DNA of 64,000 nt from Arthrobacter caoxuetaonis (GTDB lineage Bacteria; Actinomycetota; Actinomycetes; Actinomycetales; Micrococcaceae): positions 1-64,000 of the forward strand of contig NZ_CP099467.1 of NCBI RefSeq assembly GCF_023921125.1, given 5' to 3'. The notes beneath the pieces were generated by a model. It did not search any database. It was not told the DNA's origin and saw only the letters and a program-made list of their open reading frames with translations. A program made the translations under genes and the position numbers. How positions within the stretch are numbered: position 1 is the stretch's first letter; the number at the start of each line of letters is the position of its first letter. Of this stretch, positions 1 through 8,464 are shown piece after piece.

Positions 1-625
1 GAATTGGCCCGCTCCGACTAACAGACTTCCAGAGTGACAGACTTTCGGACTCTCTTCCGGGCAGACTCACTGAGTCTGTTAGTAACAGAGTTGCCGACCT
101 CCAATACCGGACTCTGTTAGTCACAGACTTCCGGCAGTGATGTCCAGGGCCCCGGGTAACAGACTTACAGACTCCCGCACTTACAGAGTTGCAATGCCCT
201 GTCAGCCGCCGACTAACAGACTCCGGCAGTCACAGAGTTGAAATGATCCCGGAGGAAGCCTGAATACCAGACTTACAGACTCTGTTACTCGCAGAGTTCC
301 GCAGTGACAGAGTTCCAGACTTCCTGACTAACAGATTTGACCTGCCTGGGACTAACAGGCTCTGTCACTTACAGAGTTACGGACTAACAGACTTCCAGGC
401 TGCCGGAGTCACAGAGTCACAGAGTCTGTTACTACCAGAGTCACAGAGCTCCGTAGTCGGTTAAGGGTGAGGTCCGGAGTTCTGTGACCCGAGACAGGGG
501 ATCTGGAAGGGGCTGATTCCCTGCTTGGCCGCGGCCGGCAGTCTGTTTGCCCCCCCCAACGAGACAAACAGACTGCCGGACTAACAGAGTCACAGAGTTG
601 CAGAGTCCGTAAGTCTGTTAGTGAT
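1..625. repeat. Octad repeat array upstream of parA (candidate centromere)
   Basis: The stretch is packed with the pentamers AGACT or AGAGT and their complements AGTCT and ACTCT, about thirty in total. Most sit in 8-bp units of the form NNCAGA(C/G)T, in direct and inverted orientation, sometimes directly abutting (for example near positions 20-50). Short tandem units like these are typical centromere or operator sites of ribbon-helix-helix partition proteins, such as the heptads bound by omega of pSM19035. The location in front of parA supports a parS/parC role. Spacing is irregular, so the exact binding units are uncertain. Confidence 0.75.
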
Positions 626-1008
626 AGTGCTGCGCAGGAGCTGCAGCACGCTCTGCAGCTGTCCCACGCCTGCCTGGTATTGCCAGGGCGGGGGAGGACG
701 GACTGTGGCCGGGCGTCACGCCGGCACCGACCGGCCACAGGGTCATGGCAACGCCACCCGCTGCAACGGGGGAGCCGACGGTAAAGCAAGGTGCGGCCCA
801 ACGCCCAATGACCGCAAAGTCAGTGAAGCAGAGCTGTTTTTGCCGAAGAGCCAGGCCGCTAACCGGGGGATGGTGTAGCGACCTGGCAGTCCGCCGTCGG
901 CAGGCCTTGACCTGTCCACATCTCCATGATGGAGAGCGGGGGAGGGGAGTGCGAATCCTGATAAAAATGTGCCAAATGGGGCTCATGTTGCGCGGTGGGG
1001 GAGGGGTC
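626..1008. other. Non-coding stretch between octad arrays
   Basis: Short open frames occur on both strands but lack credible ribosome binding sites and recognisable protein. A purine-rich and slightly AT-rich patch lies near 950-990. I see nothing else assignable. Confidence 0.5.
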
Positions 1009-1095
1009 GGACTAACAGAGTCTGCTTGTTTGGAACTTACAGAGTCTGTGACTTACAGACTTCCAGACTTCCAGACACGCAGAGTCTGTAAGTAA
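1009..1095. repeat. Second octad cluster before parA
   Basis: Direct and inverted AGACT/AGAGT octads resume here and end about 160 bases before the parA start. An AT-rich segment (about 1088-1140) follows. The placement suggests a partition operon operator as well as a centromere. Confidence 0.65.
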
Positions 1096-1254
1096 ATCCA
1101 ATGAAAAACAGTTTCTAGCTGGTAACTTGGAGCTAAATCGCATGCCGGCGACGAGGGACGATGCAGGTCCCGCCTTTCCACGCCACGGTCTACACGGGCC
1201 GCGGCCGTTCCTTCAACGTCGGCACCCTACAGCTGTGTGAAGAAGGAACCGTCA

Positions 1255-1914
1255 ATGAGGGTCGTGGCCGTCGCCAATCAAAAAGGTGGTGCAGGTAAAT
1301 CCACCACCGTGATGAACCTAGCCGCCGTTACCGCGGAGCACTCGAAGGTGCTTGTCGTGGATGTGGACCCCCAGAAGTCGGTTACGACCTGGGCTGAGAC
1401 GGCTGACGCTCTTCCTGAAGGCAAGCAGCTTCCCTTCGATGTCGTCAGTGAAACTGACCCGACGATGCTCAAGCAGATGCGCGACCTCGACTACGACACC
1501 ATCTTCGTCGACACCCCCGGCAACCTGGACAACTCCGAGGTCCTCAAGGCGGTCGTCGACAACTCCGACTTCGTCCTGCTGCCGAGCGAACCCGCAGCGC
1601 TGGCAATGCTCCCGCTGATCAACACGTACAACACGATCGTCCAGCCCAGCGGCCTGAACTATCGGGTCCTTGTCACCCAGGTCGATTCCAGGTCGATCAG
1701 CGATGCGACTGAAGCGCAGGAAACCCTCCGTGAGTACGGCCTGGAGGTGCTCAAGTCCTATGTCCGCTCCTACAAGATCCATGAGCGGGCACCGATGACG
1801 GGCAACGTGGCCACCACGTACGAGGCGAGCCGGAATGCCGAGAAGGCCGCCGGCGACTACAAGGACGTAGCCCGGGAGCTCCTGAGCATCTGGGTCAAAG
1901 AGAACAAGGGATAG
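1255..1914 (+). CDS. parA: ParA-family partition ATPase
   Basis: This 219-residue P-loop ATPase is predicted to drive plasmid segregation by ATP-dependent binding to nucleoid DNA. The deviant Walker A motif KGGAGKS spans residues 10-16, the A' region VDVDP ends near residue 39, and Walker B FVDTPG covers 84-89. It has no N-terminal DNA-binding extension, so it belongs with the short (type Ib-like) ParAs. ATG 1255 is preferred over the upstream GTG at 1237 because AAGGA lies 7-8 bases before it. The gene lies directly after the octad arrays and 5 bases before its partner gene, an arrangement typical of a par operon. Confidence 0.93.
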   Translation: MRVVAVANQKGGAGKSTTVMNLAAVTAEHSKVLVVDVDPQKSVTTWAETADALPEGKQLPFDVVSETDPTMLKQMRDLDYDTIFVDTPGNLDNSEVLKAVVDNSDFVLLPSEPAALAMLPLINTYNTIVQPSGLNYRVLVTQVDSRSISDATEAQETLREYGLEVLKSYVRSYKIHERAPMTGNVATTYEASRNAEKAAGDYKDVARELLSIWVKENKG

Positions 1915-1919
1915 CGGCC

Positions 1920-2504
1920 ATGGCAGTCAAGAGAAGCTTCAAGGACATGCTTCCTCCGAACAAGGCCCAGGAGCCGGTCGCCGCGCCTGAGCCTGCCCCG
2001 GCACCGGTCCAGACTCCGGTACAACAGGAAGCACAGCAGCCCGTCCAGGCGCCTCAGCCCGCAGCACCGGCAGCTGCAGTGGAAACCCCGGCCGCACCTG
2101 CAGTCCATGCACCGGCCGAGAGTGGGGGAGTGGCTGCAGGGTCTGTCCAGGCAGCACCGCCCGCCGCCCCGGCACCTGCACCGACCTCAGCCAGCTCATC
2201 GGCCACGGATGTAAAGGCGGAAGCCCCTGCAGAGTCCAAGGATCCGTCCGGCCCGGCCCGCCCGCACTACACACAGCTGCTGCGCAAGGAACTGCGAGTC
2301 TTCCAGGACCAGGCGGCTGACCTGAAGATGCTGACCATGCACATCAACAGCCTCAAGGGCGGCTCGGGGGAGCGGGGTGAACGGATCACGGACAATACCC
2401 TGGTCCGCTGCGCGATCGACCTGCTGTTCCAGCGCAAGGAAGAACTGGTCGGATCCACCGAAGCCGAGCTGAGGGAAGCGCTGAACCTCCCGCCGCGGTA
2501 CTGA
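1920..2504 (+). CDS. Putative centromere-binding partner of ParA (ParB-like, proline-rich)
   Basis: The product has 194 residues. Residues about 15-115 are a low-complexity Pro/Ala/Val/Gln-rich linker, probably disordered. The C-terminal third is compact and ends in a helix pair around ITDNTLVRCAIDLL, which resembles the helical part of ribbon-helix-helix proteins. Its position 5 bases after parA and next to octad repeats suggests it is the centromere-binding adaptor. The N-terminal basic segment could contact ParA, as in other small partition adaptors. The role comes from context: I cannot show homology to a named ParB family. Confidence 0.65.
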   Translation: MAVKRSFKDMLPPNKAQEPVAAPEPAPAPVQTPVQQEAQQPVQAPQPAAPAAAVETPAAPAVHAPAESGGVAAGSVQAAPPAAPAPAPTSASSSATDVKAEAPAESKDPSGPARPHYTQLLRKELRVFQDQAADLKMLTMHINSLKGGSGERGERITDNTLVRCAIDLLFQRKEELVGSTEAELREALNLPPRY

Positions 2505-2519
2505 GCCAAGACCCATAAA

Positions 2520-2558
2520 AGAACGCCCCCGCCATGGTCGGCGGGGGCGTTCTTTCTT
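2520..2558 (+). terminator. Intrinsic terminator of the par operon
   Basis: Perfect 14-bp arms (2520-2533 and 2540-2553) enclose a 6-base loop and are followed by a T-rich run. It ends par transcription and separates it from the convergent gene. Confidence 0.92.
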
Positions 2559-2562
2559 AACT

Positions 2563-2602
2563 CACAGAGTCGCAGACTTACAGACTGCCAGACTTACAGA
2601 GT
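2563..2602. repeat. Five abutting octads
   Basis: Five consecutive 8-bp units (CACAGAGT, CGCAGACT, TACAGACT, GCCAGACT, TACAGAGT) lie head to tail just after the par terminator. This is the clearest evidence that the repeat period is 8 bp. Confidence 0.85.
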
Positions 2603-3153
2603 CATGATCCGGACGCGGCTGCCCGGAGGTCGACGTCGTGGGTGCCGCACCATTCGTCGCCGTCTGCCTCCGACGCATGCTTCCACCAGTCAGCGTCCTG
2701 AACCGGCAGCTCAGCGGCAAGATCATCCATGCTGGCGCCGGCGAACCCGCGCAGGCTCTTGAACTCGTGGAGCAGCTGGGCCTCCTCGTACCCCTCCTCC
2801 GACGCGATGGTGTGGCCGTCAGTGTCATGGACGCCAGTCACAACCATGCCGGGACCGTCCTCGCTTGGCTGGACGCGGATGGTGGCGGCGTCGGGGAACT
2901 TCCGAAGAGTCAGAATGGCGATCTGTGCCAGGGCCAGGTTTGCGACATCGTCGATGGCTTTCTGCCGCTTGATGAGCCCGTCGCGGTAAAGGTTCTGGGT
3001 GATCTGCAGTTCCCTGTCACCGAAGAGGCCGGGGGAGTGGCTGGCCTGGACCGGTGCTTTGAATTCCCCGGTCAGGACGATGGGAGCTTCCTCGTGGGCA
3101 CCGGGCGCGAACTGGCCGCCGGCGGGTACCCCTTCGGGGACCCGGGCGATCAT
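2602..3153 (-). CDS. GGQFA-tagged hypothetical protein
   Basis: The 183-residue product carries a variant of the tag at residues 4-16 (RVPEGVPAGGQFA). A body of unknown function follows, with an acidic C-terminus. The middle part (about residues 60-110) has the pattern LAxIxxLRKFPDAATI followed by GMVVTG. This echoes the repeated unit in the genes at 5861 and 7178, so it may be a single-unit relative. The start overlaps the stop of the upstream gene in an ATGA arrangement (3150-3153), which implies translational coupling. No start-associated GCCGCACACA element is needed or present. Confidence 0.72.
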   Translation of the reverse strand: MIARVPEGVPAGGQFAPGAHEEAPIVLTGEFKAPVQASHSPGLFGDRELQITQNLYRDGLIKRQKAIDDVANLALAQIAILTLRKFPDAATIRVQPSEDGPGMVVTGVHDTDGHTIASEEGYEEAQLLHEFKSLRGFAGASMDDLAAELPVQDADWWKHASEADGDEWCGTHDVDLRAAASGS

Positions 3154-4277
3154 GCTGCAGCCGATTCGGTGCCGGTGGGAACCCACGTGCTGCCCGTGTC
3201 CGTGCGGTAGGCCGAGTGGACTACGCCGGCCGTTTCGTCCCAGCCGTAACCGTACTTGTCGTCGGCGTCGAGCTTCACCGGGTTCTCTTCAGTGGCCGTT
3301 GCCTTGATCATGCCGGGGATCCTGGCGTCGTACCCGGAGCCGTTCACGCGGTCCAGCAGGACGACATACGGATCCTTGAACTGGATTTCCCGGGACGCGA
3401 CCTCGCCGGTATCCGCGTTGAAGACCGTCGAGTCGCGGATGTCGTCGAAGTAGACGACGTCCAGGTCCACGCCCTCATGCCAGTACTGCGGTCCTTCGGT
3501 TACCAGGGAAGAGATCGCTTCCTTCGCTTCGGGGGAGGAGGCATCCAGGCCCCGCTCATTGAGCATGGCGGCAATCCTGGCTTCACGTGCTTCCTGGGCG
3601 CCGTCGACGTTGCCGTCATAAAGGGTGTTCGTCCCGCCCGGCTGGCCGAGGGTGAGCCGCATGAGCTTCTCCGGCGTGTTCCGGACCAGGCCTGCCATGG
3701 GGTCGGAGTCATCCTTCTCCCGGATTTCTTCGGCGAGCTGGTCAAGCTTGTCGGTGTCCACCTCGTCCACGTCGATGCCGGCTTCCTTCAGGAGGTCGCG
3801 CGCCTGCTCGGTGGAAGCATCAATGACTGATTCGGTGAAGAGGTCGTTGACCTCGTCTTCAACCTCGCTGTAACTGCCGCTGAGGTACCTGCTGACCTGG
3901 TCATCCCGGAGACGGTCGTCGTACTGGACGAAAGCCAGGCTGTAGGTGTCGCTGCCGGCGGAAACCCGTTCGATGAGGGCATCGGCTTCACGGTCTGCGT
4001 CCAGGCGGACTGAATGCCAGGCTGCTACGACTTTGTTTCCGCCTTCAAGGGTGACGGTGACGTTACTCCCTCCATCGGCGGTGCTGATGACCCCGGGATG
4101 CTCTTCTCCGATTTCGTCTTCCCAGAGGACGTGCCGGCCGACCCGGTACACTTTCGGGTCCGGATGGGGGAGCGGGGCTGAGATGCTGACACCGACGGCT
4201 TCGGAATGGGTGGTTTCTGCGAACTGGCCGCCGGTGGGGATGCCCTGTGGCTGGCGGCTTATGTGGAAGTTGCTCAT
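3150..4277 (-). CDS. GGQFA-tagged hypothetical protein (375 aa)
   Basis: The tag spans residues 8-20 and is followed by TTHSEA. The rest is hydrophilic and acidic. Around residues 50-95, VLWEDEIGEEHPGVIS and VTVTLEGGNKVVAAW suggest a small beta-barrel-like segment. Further on are an Asp/Glu-rich helical stretch and a C-terminal part with the pattern VDLDVVYFDD. I do not recognise a family. ATG 4277 is fixed by GCCGCACACA at 4286-4295, 8 bases upstream, with an AAGGG Shine-Dalgarno in the spacer. It is translationally coupled to the following gene. Confidence 0.75.
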   Translation of the reverse strand: MSNFHISRQPQGIPTGGQFAETTHSEAVGVSISAPLPHPDPKVYRVGRHVLWEDEIGEEHPGVISTADGGSNVTVTLEGGNKVVAAWHSVRLDADREADALIERVSAGSDTYSLAFVQYDDRLRDDQVSRYLSGSYSEVEDEVNDLFTESVIDASTEQARDLLKEAGIDVDEVDTDKLDQLAEEIREKDDSDPMAGLVRNTPEKLMRLTLGQPGGTNTLYDGNVDGAQEAREARIAAMLNERGLDASSPEAKEAISSLVTEGPQYWHEGVDLDVVYFDDIRDSTVFNADTGEVASREIQFKDPYVVLLDRVNGSGYDARIPGMIKATATEENPVKLDADDKYGYGWDETAGVVHSAYRTDTGSTWVPTGTESAAA

Positions 4278-4285
4278 GCCCTTGT

Positions 4286-4295
4286 TGTGTGCGGC
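4286..4295 (-). promoter_or_regulatory. Start-associated element GCCGCACACA
   Basis: Full 10/10 match, 8 bases before ATG 4277; the spacer holds AAGGG. Confidence 0.75.
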
Positions 4296-4330
4296 TGCCG
4301 GCCCGCCAGCACAGCCGGCAGCCGCCAGGC

Positions 4331-4993
4331 CTACGCCGTCTCTGCACCCTTCACGGCATGGACGGGGTCCTCACGCATGCCCCAGTATTCGTCCGCTCCG
4401 GAGAGGATGACCCCGGCTGCCAGGTGCCCGCGGTGCCAGGATTCTGACGGTGTGTGCTTCAGCAGCCGGCGCCAGTGTTCACGGTCCTGAGCCGATGCCC
4501 GTTTGCGGCCGGCAGTCTGCAGGGCGAGATCCATGGCGTACACCGGGACGGTGCCCTTCTCGAAGCGGTCGGTGTCTTCCTCGAGCGGATGATGACGCTC
4601 GTACAGTGCAGTGATGCCGGTCTTGATGCCTTCAGCGAAGTCCTCGTAGTCAGGATCGCCCGTTTCCCGGCTGCATTCGAGTGCCCATTCATGCCAGAGC
4701 TGAGCTGCTTCACGGCGTGAGGCATTGGCCACGCCCCTGGAAAGCGGGCCGGACATCACTGTGTCCACGTTCTGGTCGACGTCGGGGCCGCCGAACCGTC
4801 CCGGCGCGATAGCCGGCTGGCCGGCGTGGCGGCCCTCGAACCCTCCATCAGGCATGGGAGGCAGGGGTACAGGAGCCGCGGATCTTGTTCCTGAGGTCTG
4901 GGGGTGGAGGGTTACGGGTGCTTCGCTGTGGCTCGCGGAGGCGAACTGGCCGCCTGCAGGGATGCCCTGCGGCTGTCGGTGAGGTGTGTGCAT
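4331..4993 (-). CDS. GGQFA-tagged hypothetical protein (220 aa)
   Basis: The tag lies at residues 6-18, followed by SHSEAP. A Pro/Gly-rich linker reaches about residue 65. The remaining part is helical and charged, with several Trp and His residues near the C-terminus (WHRGHLAAGVIL). No known domain is apparent. ATG 4993 is preferred over the GTG two codons upstream because it keeps the 7-base distance from the GCCGCACACA element seen at the other tagged genes. It lies 53 bases upstream of the next tagged gene, so the pair may be co-transcribed. Confidence 0.75.
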   Translation of the reverse strand: MHTPHRQPQGIPAGGQFASASHSEAPVTLHPQTSGTRSAAPVPLPPMPDGGFEGRHAGQPAIAPGRFGGPDVDQNVDTVMSGPLSRGVANASRREAAQLWHEWALECSRETGDPDYEDFAEGIKTGITALYERHHPLEEDTDRFEKGTVPVYAMDLALQTAGRKRASAQDREHWRRLLKHTPSESWHRGHLAAGVILSGADEYWGMREDPVHAVKGAETA

Positions 4994-5000
4994 GCCCACC

Positions 5001-5010
5001 TGTGTGCGGC
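5001..5010 (-). promoter_or_regulatory. Start-associated element GCCGCACACA
   Basis: 10/10 match, 7 bases before ATG 4993; spacer GGTGGGC. Confidence 0.75.
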
Positions 5011-5044
5011 TTCGGCCAGGATCGCGCCGCCGTAGAATTGGAGG

Positions 5045-5185
5045 GTGGTAAAAGTCAGCGGAGTGATCCGCCCAGTAGAAAAACGCGAGATCTCAGCAGA
5101 GGGCGAAAGCTATGACGAAGCCCGTCAGGCGCTGATTGACCAGATCCCGGAGGGCTGGGAGCTGCTCCAGATCCTCACCAAGTAG
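5045..5185 (+). CDS. Small hypothetical protein (46 aa)
   Basis: The short product contains the patterns SGVIRPVEKREI and YDEARQALIDQIPEGWELLQI. This is a beta strand followed by a helix and a Pro-Glu-Gly-Trp turn, reminiscent of small actinobacterial phage and plasmid proteins of unknown function. GGAGG abuts the GTG at 5045. That is too close for an ideal site, so the true start may be a few codons later. It is divergent from the tagged gene at 4993. Confidence 0.55.
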   Translation: MVKVSGVIRPVEKREISAEGESYDEARQALIDQIPEGWELLQILTK

Positions 5186-5306
5186 CTGGGCCCCGTTTTT
5201 TGGACTCCGCCTGCCGGCGCCCAAGGCTGAGACTGGCAACGGTTGTCGCTGGTGCCTCAATATTACGCGCGGTAGACATGTGGCCCTGCCTGCCAGGCAT
5301 GCCGCA

Positions 5307-5312
5307 TATATT
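5307..5312 (+). promoter_or_regulatory. -10 element of a leaderless promoter
   Basis: TATATT ends 6 bases before ATG 5319, so transcription should start at or next to the start codon. Confidence 0.55.
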
Positions 5313-5318
5313 CCAGCT

Positions 5319-5816
5319 ATGGAGAAAGTAAAGAGGAGCTGGGAGGTCAGGCCTGCCTCCGGTGCACGGTACATGCCCGGGGCGGAGGCGACGCAGCGCC
5401 TTGCACGGGTCAAGGACGATGAGGCTCCGCCTCTTCAGCTGGTTAGCTCACGCTACGGACTGTCCCTCGCGTTCGACGATGGAAAGCTGGTGAATCCCCG
5501 TCTCCGTGACCTGCACAGATTGGGGATCCGCTCCTGCCGGCTGAAGGACCCCCTGTCCCTGAAGGAGCCGCTCGTCCTGGGCGACCACTTCACTATCTGG
5601 AGAGGCGCCTCTACCGGTGTGATCGCCGTGAAGTTCAACGGGCAGTTTACTGCTGGATTCGACTGGGCCAGCATGCGCTGGCTGCATGACCGGATCAGCA
5701 ACCATTCCATCCTGCACTCAGGCACAGTCATCCAGACCCAGGGAGCTGTTCGGGTCCTCGTGGCTAGGCCCACGTTGATGGCAATGCTCAGTGACGAGCA
5801 GTCCATCCTGAGTTAG
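5319..5816 (+). CDS. Hypothetical protein (165 aa)
   Basis: The product is soluble and basic at its N-terminus. The middle alternates strands and short helices and contains the patterns GDHFTIWRGASTGVIAVKFNG and DWASMRWLHDRI. No family is recognised. The open frame extends further upstream, but the ATG at 5319 is chosen because a TATATT -10 box sits 6 bases before it and no Shine-Dalgarno is present, so the mRNA is probably leaderless. It is the only sizeable plus-strand gene inside the tagged-gene region. Confidence 0.6.
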   Translation: MEKVKRSWEVRPASGARYMPGAEATQRLARVKDDEAPPLQLVSSRYGLSLAFDDGKLVNPRLRDLHRLGIRSCRLKDPLSLKEPLVLGDHFTIWRGASTGVIAVKFNGQFTAGFDWASMRWLHDRISNHSILHSGTVIQTQGAVRVLVARPTLMAMLSDEQSILS

Positions 5817-5824
5817 GGGCAACG

Positions 5825-5855
5825 GGTGCGGCCCGCCGGGGGAGCGGACCGCACC
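5825..5855. terminator. Hairpin between convergent genes
   Basis: Arms GGTGCGG and CCGCACC flank a 17-base GC-rich loop between the stops of the genes at 5816 and 5861. There is no clear T-run. Confidence 0.45.
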
Positions 5856-5860
5856 GTGCA

Positions 5861-7072
5861 TTACGCTGCAGGCCTTCGCATGGCCCGGTTCACGCGTTCG
5901 TGCAGACCCAGCAGTGCGGTGGCCCGCTCGTTGCTCTCCACCTTCTCGGCTGCGTCTCCAATCTCGGGCAGCCCGAAGTAGGCAGCCTCCACAAGGTCAG
6001 CCTGTTCGGTGCGGGTCAGGGGCCTGGTGCGTGGGTTGGCCATCACCTCGGAGGCCGGCGAAGGGGCGGTCATGATGGCCCTGAGATCCAGTGAGGCGTA
6101 GGCGCCTTTGCTGCCAGCCATGATGTGTCCGACGCCGTCCCCCCATTCACCGTGTTCGTCCAGGTCTGAGGCGAGGTCCCCGATTTTGGCGCCGCCGCCG
6201 GGAACGTGCTGTTCGAAGAGGCTGCCGGCACCGGTTTCGATGCTGTCGCCGGAGTTGTCCCGGACGGCGAAGACCTTGAAGCGGCCTCCGGTGTCGGCGC
6301 TGGAGACCAGCTCAAGGGTGTGGGCGCCGGGGTGGCGTTCCAGGATGCTTGCGGCCAGCAGCTGCATGGAGGCGTGCTGAGAGGCTGCCTTCACGAGCTT
6401 CGCCTGCTCTTCGGCACGCGCCCTGATGTCGGCGAGATCCTCATAACGCTCCATGGCTGCCGTAGTCACGGCCCTGGCTGAGGGTCCGGCCGGAACCTCT
6501 GAAGGTACGGCAGGGACTGTGCCGGCGGTTTCCAGGGAGGCAGCGGCGCGAAGGTTGACGATTGCAGTCTTGCCGTCGCGGATGTCGGAGGTGACCGACG
6601 CGATGCCGTCAGCCCAGTTGTCATTGCCAAGGTCGATAGCCCATCCCAGTTCATCCAGCTGCGCACTGTTGGCCCCGCCGAACTCATCCCTGGTCCAGTT
6701 GTCGTTATCGGAGGAGTCCACGATGTCCAGGCCGTCGGCGTCGCGGATAGCCTTCATGTCGTACTGCCGCTCACCGTCCGCGTTCTCCCACATGACGAGC
6801 GTTTCAGCGCCGGGATAGTCCCTGAGGATAGCCGCTGCGGCCAGCTGAATGGATGCCCGCTGATACTGCGCGTCGACCGCGAGGAAGCTATCCCCCTGAG
6901 GCCCTTCGAGCCACTTGTCCTTGAGTTCCTCGCGCGCTGCTTCGATGGACGAAATGTCCGGGTACCCTTCAGTGGCTTTGAGAGTGACTCCGGTAGCTTC
7001 AGGCTTGATCGTGGGTGCGTACTGGCCGCCGGCGGGGATGCCCGCGGGCTGGCGTGCAGGGTTGTTTGTCAT
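5861..7072 (-). CDS. GGQFA-tagged protein with internal duplication, family A
   Basis: The 403-residue product has the tag at residues 7-19 in the form GGQYA. Two copies of a unit of roughly 110 residues follow, at about 60-170 and 215-345. Each begins with a helix of the type LAAxILxxxPGAxTL, then has strands with an aspartate-rich turn, and ends near a tryptophan-glycine segment. The C-terminal tail (RPLTRTEQADLVEAAYFGLP) is shared with the gene at 7178, so the two are paralogues. Function is unknown. The start is fixed by the element 8 bases upstream. Confidence 0.78.
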   Translation of the reverse strand: MTNNPARQPAGIPAGGQYAPTIKPEATGVTLKATEGYPDISSIEAAREELKDKWLEGPQGDSFLAVDAQYQRASIQLAAAAILRDYPGAETLVMWENADGERQYDMKAIRDADGLDIVDSSDNDNWTRDEFGGANSAQLDELGWAIDLGNDNWADGIASVTSDIRDGKTAIVNLRAAASLETAGTVPAVPSEVPAGPSARAVTTAAMERYEDLADIRARAEEQAKLVKAASQHASMQLLAASILERHPGAHTLELVSSADTGGRFKVFAVRDNSGDSIETGAGSLFEQHVPGGGAKIGDLASDLDEHGEWGDGVGHIMAGSKGAYASLDLRAIMTAPSPASEVMANPRTRPLTRTEQADLVEAAYFGLPEIGDAAEKVESNERATALLGLHERVNRAMRRPAA

Positions 7073-7080
7073 ACCCCATC

Positions 7081-7090
7081 TGTGTGCGGC
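7081..7090 (-). promoter_or_regulatory. Start-associated element GCCGCACACA
   Basis: 10/10 match, 8 bases before ATG 7072; spacer GATGGGGT. Confidence 0.75.
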
Positions 7091-7123
7091 AGCGGGGTTG
7101 AGGGAGCGGTCCAGGAAACCAAA

Positions 7124-7163
7124 AGGGGCCCTCACCGGCAGGTCTTCACCGGTTCGGGCCCCA
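7124..7163 (-). terminator. Terminator after the tagged gene at 7178
   Basis: On the minus strand a GGGGCC/GGCCCC stem with an inner CCGG pairing is followed by CTTTTGG. It lies between two tagged cassettes. Confidence 0.6.
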
Positions 7164-7177
7164 GGGCAAAGGAGTGG

Positions 7178-8359
7178 CTATGGTTTCAGGGCCTTCCCAG
7201 TCCGTTCTGCCAGATCCTTCAGCCAGTTCTCGTGGTGGCTGTTCTCTGCGCCGGCGATGGCCTCCTCGATCTTCGGGAGACCGAATTCGGCTGCCGTGAC
7301 CAGGTCGGACTGGTTCTGGGGGCTCAGCGGGCGGACCCGGGGGTCCTTCAGCCGTTCGTCGTCCGGGAACTCCTGGTTCATGGCCTTGTACAGATCGACG
7401 TCGACGTAGGTCTGGTGCCGGTTGCTGCGCACTTCCCCGATCATCGTTGCCCAGCTGAGGTTGTCCGGATCCATGCACTGCACGAGGGTCCGCACGGTGG
7501 GCCCGTTGCCGCCCAGCAGGTCGACGTCGTTCAGTTCTGTGTCGAAGTCGGGGTCGGCGACGACGTTGCCGTCAGCATCAAGGACGGCGAGGACTTCCAG
7601 CCGGCCGTTCGAGTTGATGTCCCGGCTGCACTTCAGACGCCGTGCATCCGGGTACTTGTCCAGGATGCCGGCAGCGACCAGGCGCATGGAGGCGTGGTCG
7701 TTGATTTCCTGGATCATGGCGGTCTGTTTGCGCAGGTGTTCCATCCGCTCCTGGGATGCAGCGTAATTCTCGGCTGCTTCCACGGCTGCGATGCTCCGCG
7801 GCGGCGCCACCTTGTCGACGGCGGAAACCAGGTCGATTTCTGCAGTCTTGCCGTTGTAGCGGTCACGGGTGATACGGCCGATGCCCTTCGCCCAGCCGTC
7901 GTCCTCAGTGTCCAGCGCCCAGCAGAGCTCATCGAGCTGAGGGCTGTTCGGACCGGCGATTTCGTTCCTGGTCCAGTCGTTGTCCTCGCGGCCGGCGAGC
8001 TCGTTTCCGGCATCGTCCCGGACCGAGAGGAGGTCGTACTGGTTTTCGCCGTCCTCGTTTTCGCGCAGGACAATGCTCGAGGCGCCCGGGAACTGCTTGA
8101 TGATGCTGTCCGCGGCCAGCTGGATGGAGAGGTGCTGCTGCAGCCGGTCAAGCTGCTTCATTTCACGGGAGTCGGGGTCCTCTGCGCTGTCGAGGATCTC
8201 CCTGATCTCGTCGCGGTCCTTGATGCGCTGCTGGGTGAGCTGCTGGCCGCTGGCGGCATCAAAGTCCAGGGTGACGCCCGTTGGCTCGGACTTGGTCGTG
8301 GGTGCGAACTGACCGCCGACGGGGATTCCCGCGGGCTGCCGTACAGGGTTATGTGTCAT
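7178..8359 (-). CDS. GGQFA-tagged protein with internal duplication, family A
   Basis: This 393-residue paralogue of the product at 5861 has the tag at residues 7-19. The repeated unit appears twice, recognisable by LAADSIIKQFPGASSI near residue 80 and LVAAGILDKYPDARRL near residue 220. Both units contain an Asp-Asp/Asn turn and a Trp-centred segment. The conserved C-terminal tail (RVRPLSPQNQSDLVTAAEFG) also matches its neighbour. The family looks like a soluble alpha/beta repeat with no catalytic motif I can name. It has its own element upstream and a terminator downstream. Confidence 0.78.
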   Translation of the reverse strand: MTHNPVRQPAGIPVGGQFAPTTKSEPTGVTLDFDAASGQQLTQQRIKDRDEIREILDSAEDPDSREMKQLDRLQQHLSIQLAADSIIKQFPGASSIVLRENEDGENQYDLLSVRDDAGNELAGREDNDWTRNEIAGPNSPQLDELCWALDTEDDGWAKGIGRITRDRYNGKTAEIDLVSAVDKVAPPRSIAAVEAAENYAASQERMEHLRKQTAMIQEINDHASMRLVAAGILDKYPDARRLKCSRDINSNGRLEVLAVLDADGNVVADPDFDTELNDVDLLGGNGPTVRTLVQCMDPDNLSWATMIGEVRSNRHQTYVDVDLYKAMNQEFPDDERLKDPRVRPLSPQNQSDLVTAAEFGLPKIEEAIAGAENSHHENWLKDLAERTGKALKP

Positions 8360-8366
8360 ACCCCTC

Positions 8367-8376
8367 TGTGTGCGGC
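8367..8376 (-). promoter_or_regulatory. Start-associated element GCCGCACACA
   Basis: 10/10 match, 7 bases before ATG 8359; spacer GAGGGGT. Confidence 0.75.
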
Positions 8377-8418
8377 TGGGCTGGTGTTTGGGCACTCACG
8401 CCCCTGGAAGTCATGAAG

Positions 8419-8448
8419 AAGGACCGGCGGAAGTGTCCGCCGGTCCTT
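8419..8448 (-). terminator. Hairpin after the tagged gene at 8465
   Basis: Perfect 13-bp arms with a 4-base loop are followed on the minus strand by CTTCAT. The T-run is weak. Confidence 0.6.
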
Positions 8449-8464
8449 CCAATGGTTCGTGAGG

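Noticed and set aside
1..625. CRISPR array
   Set aside because: The repeats are 8-bp units without unique spacers of constant length, and there are no cas genes.
409..1095. Overlapping open frames of 85-130 codons on both strands
   Set aside because: They run through repeats and compositional bias, lack Shine-Dalgarno or -10 support, and have no protein-like pattern.
7082..8416. Long plus-strand frame of 444 codons
   Set aside because: It is exactly antisense to the tagged gene at 7178, which has tag, element and paralogue support.
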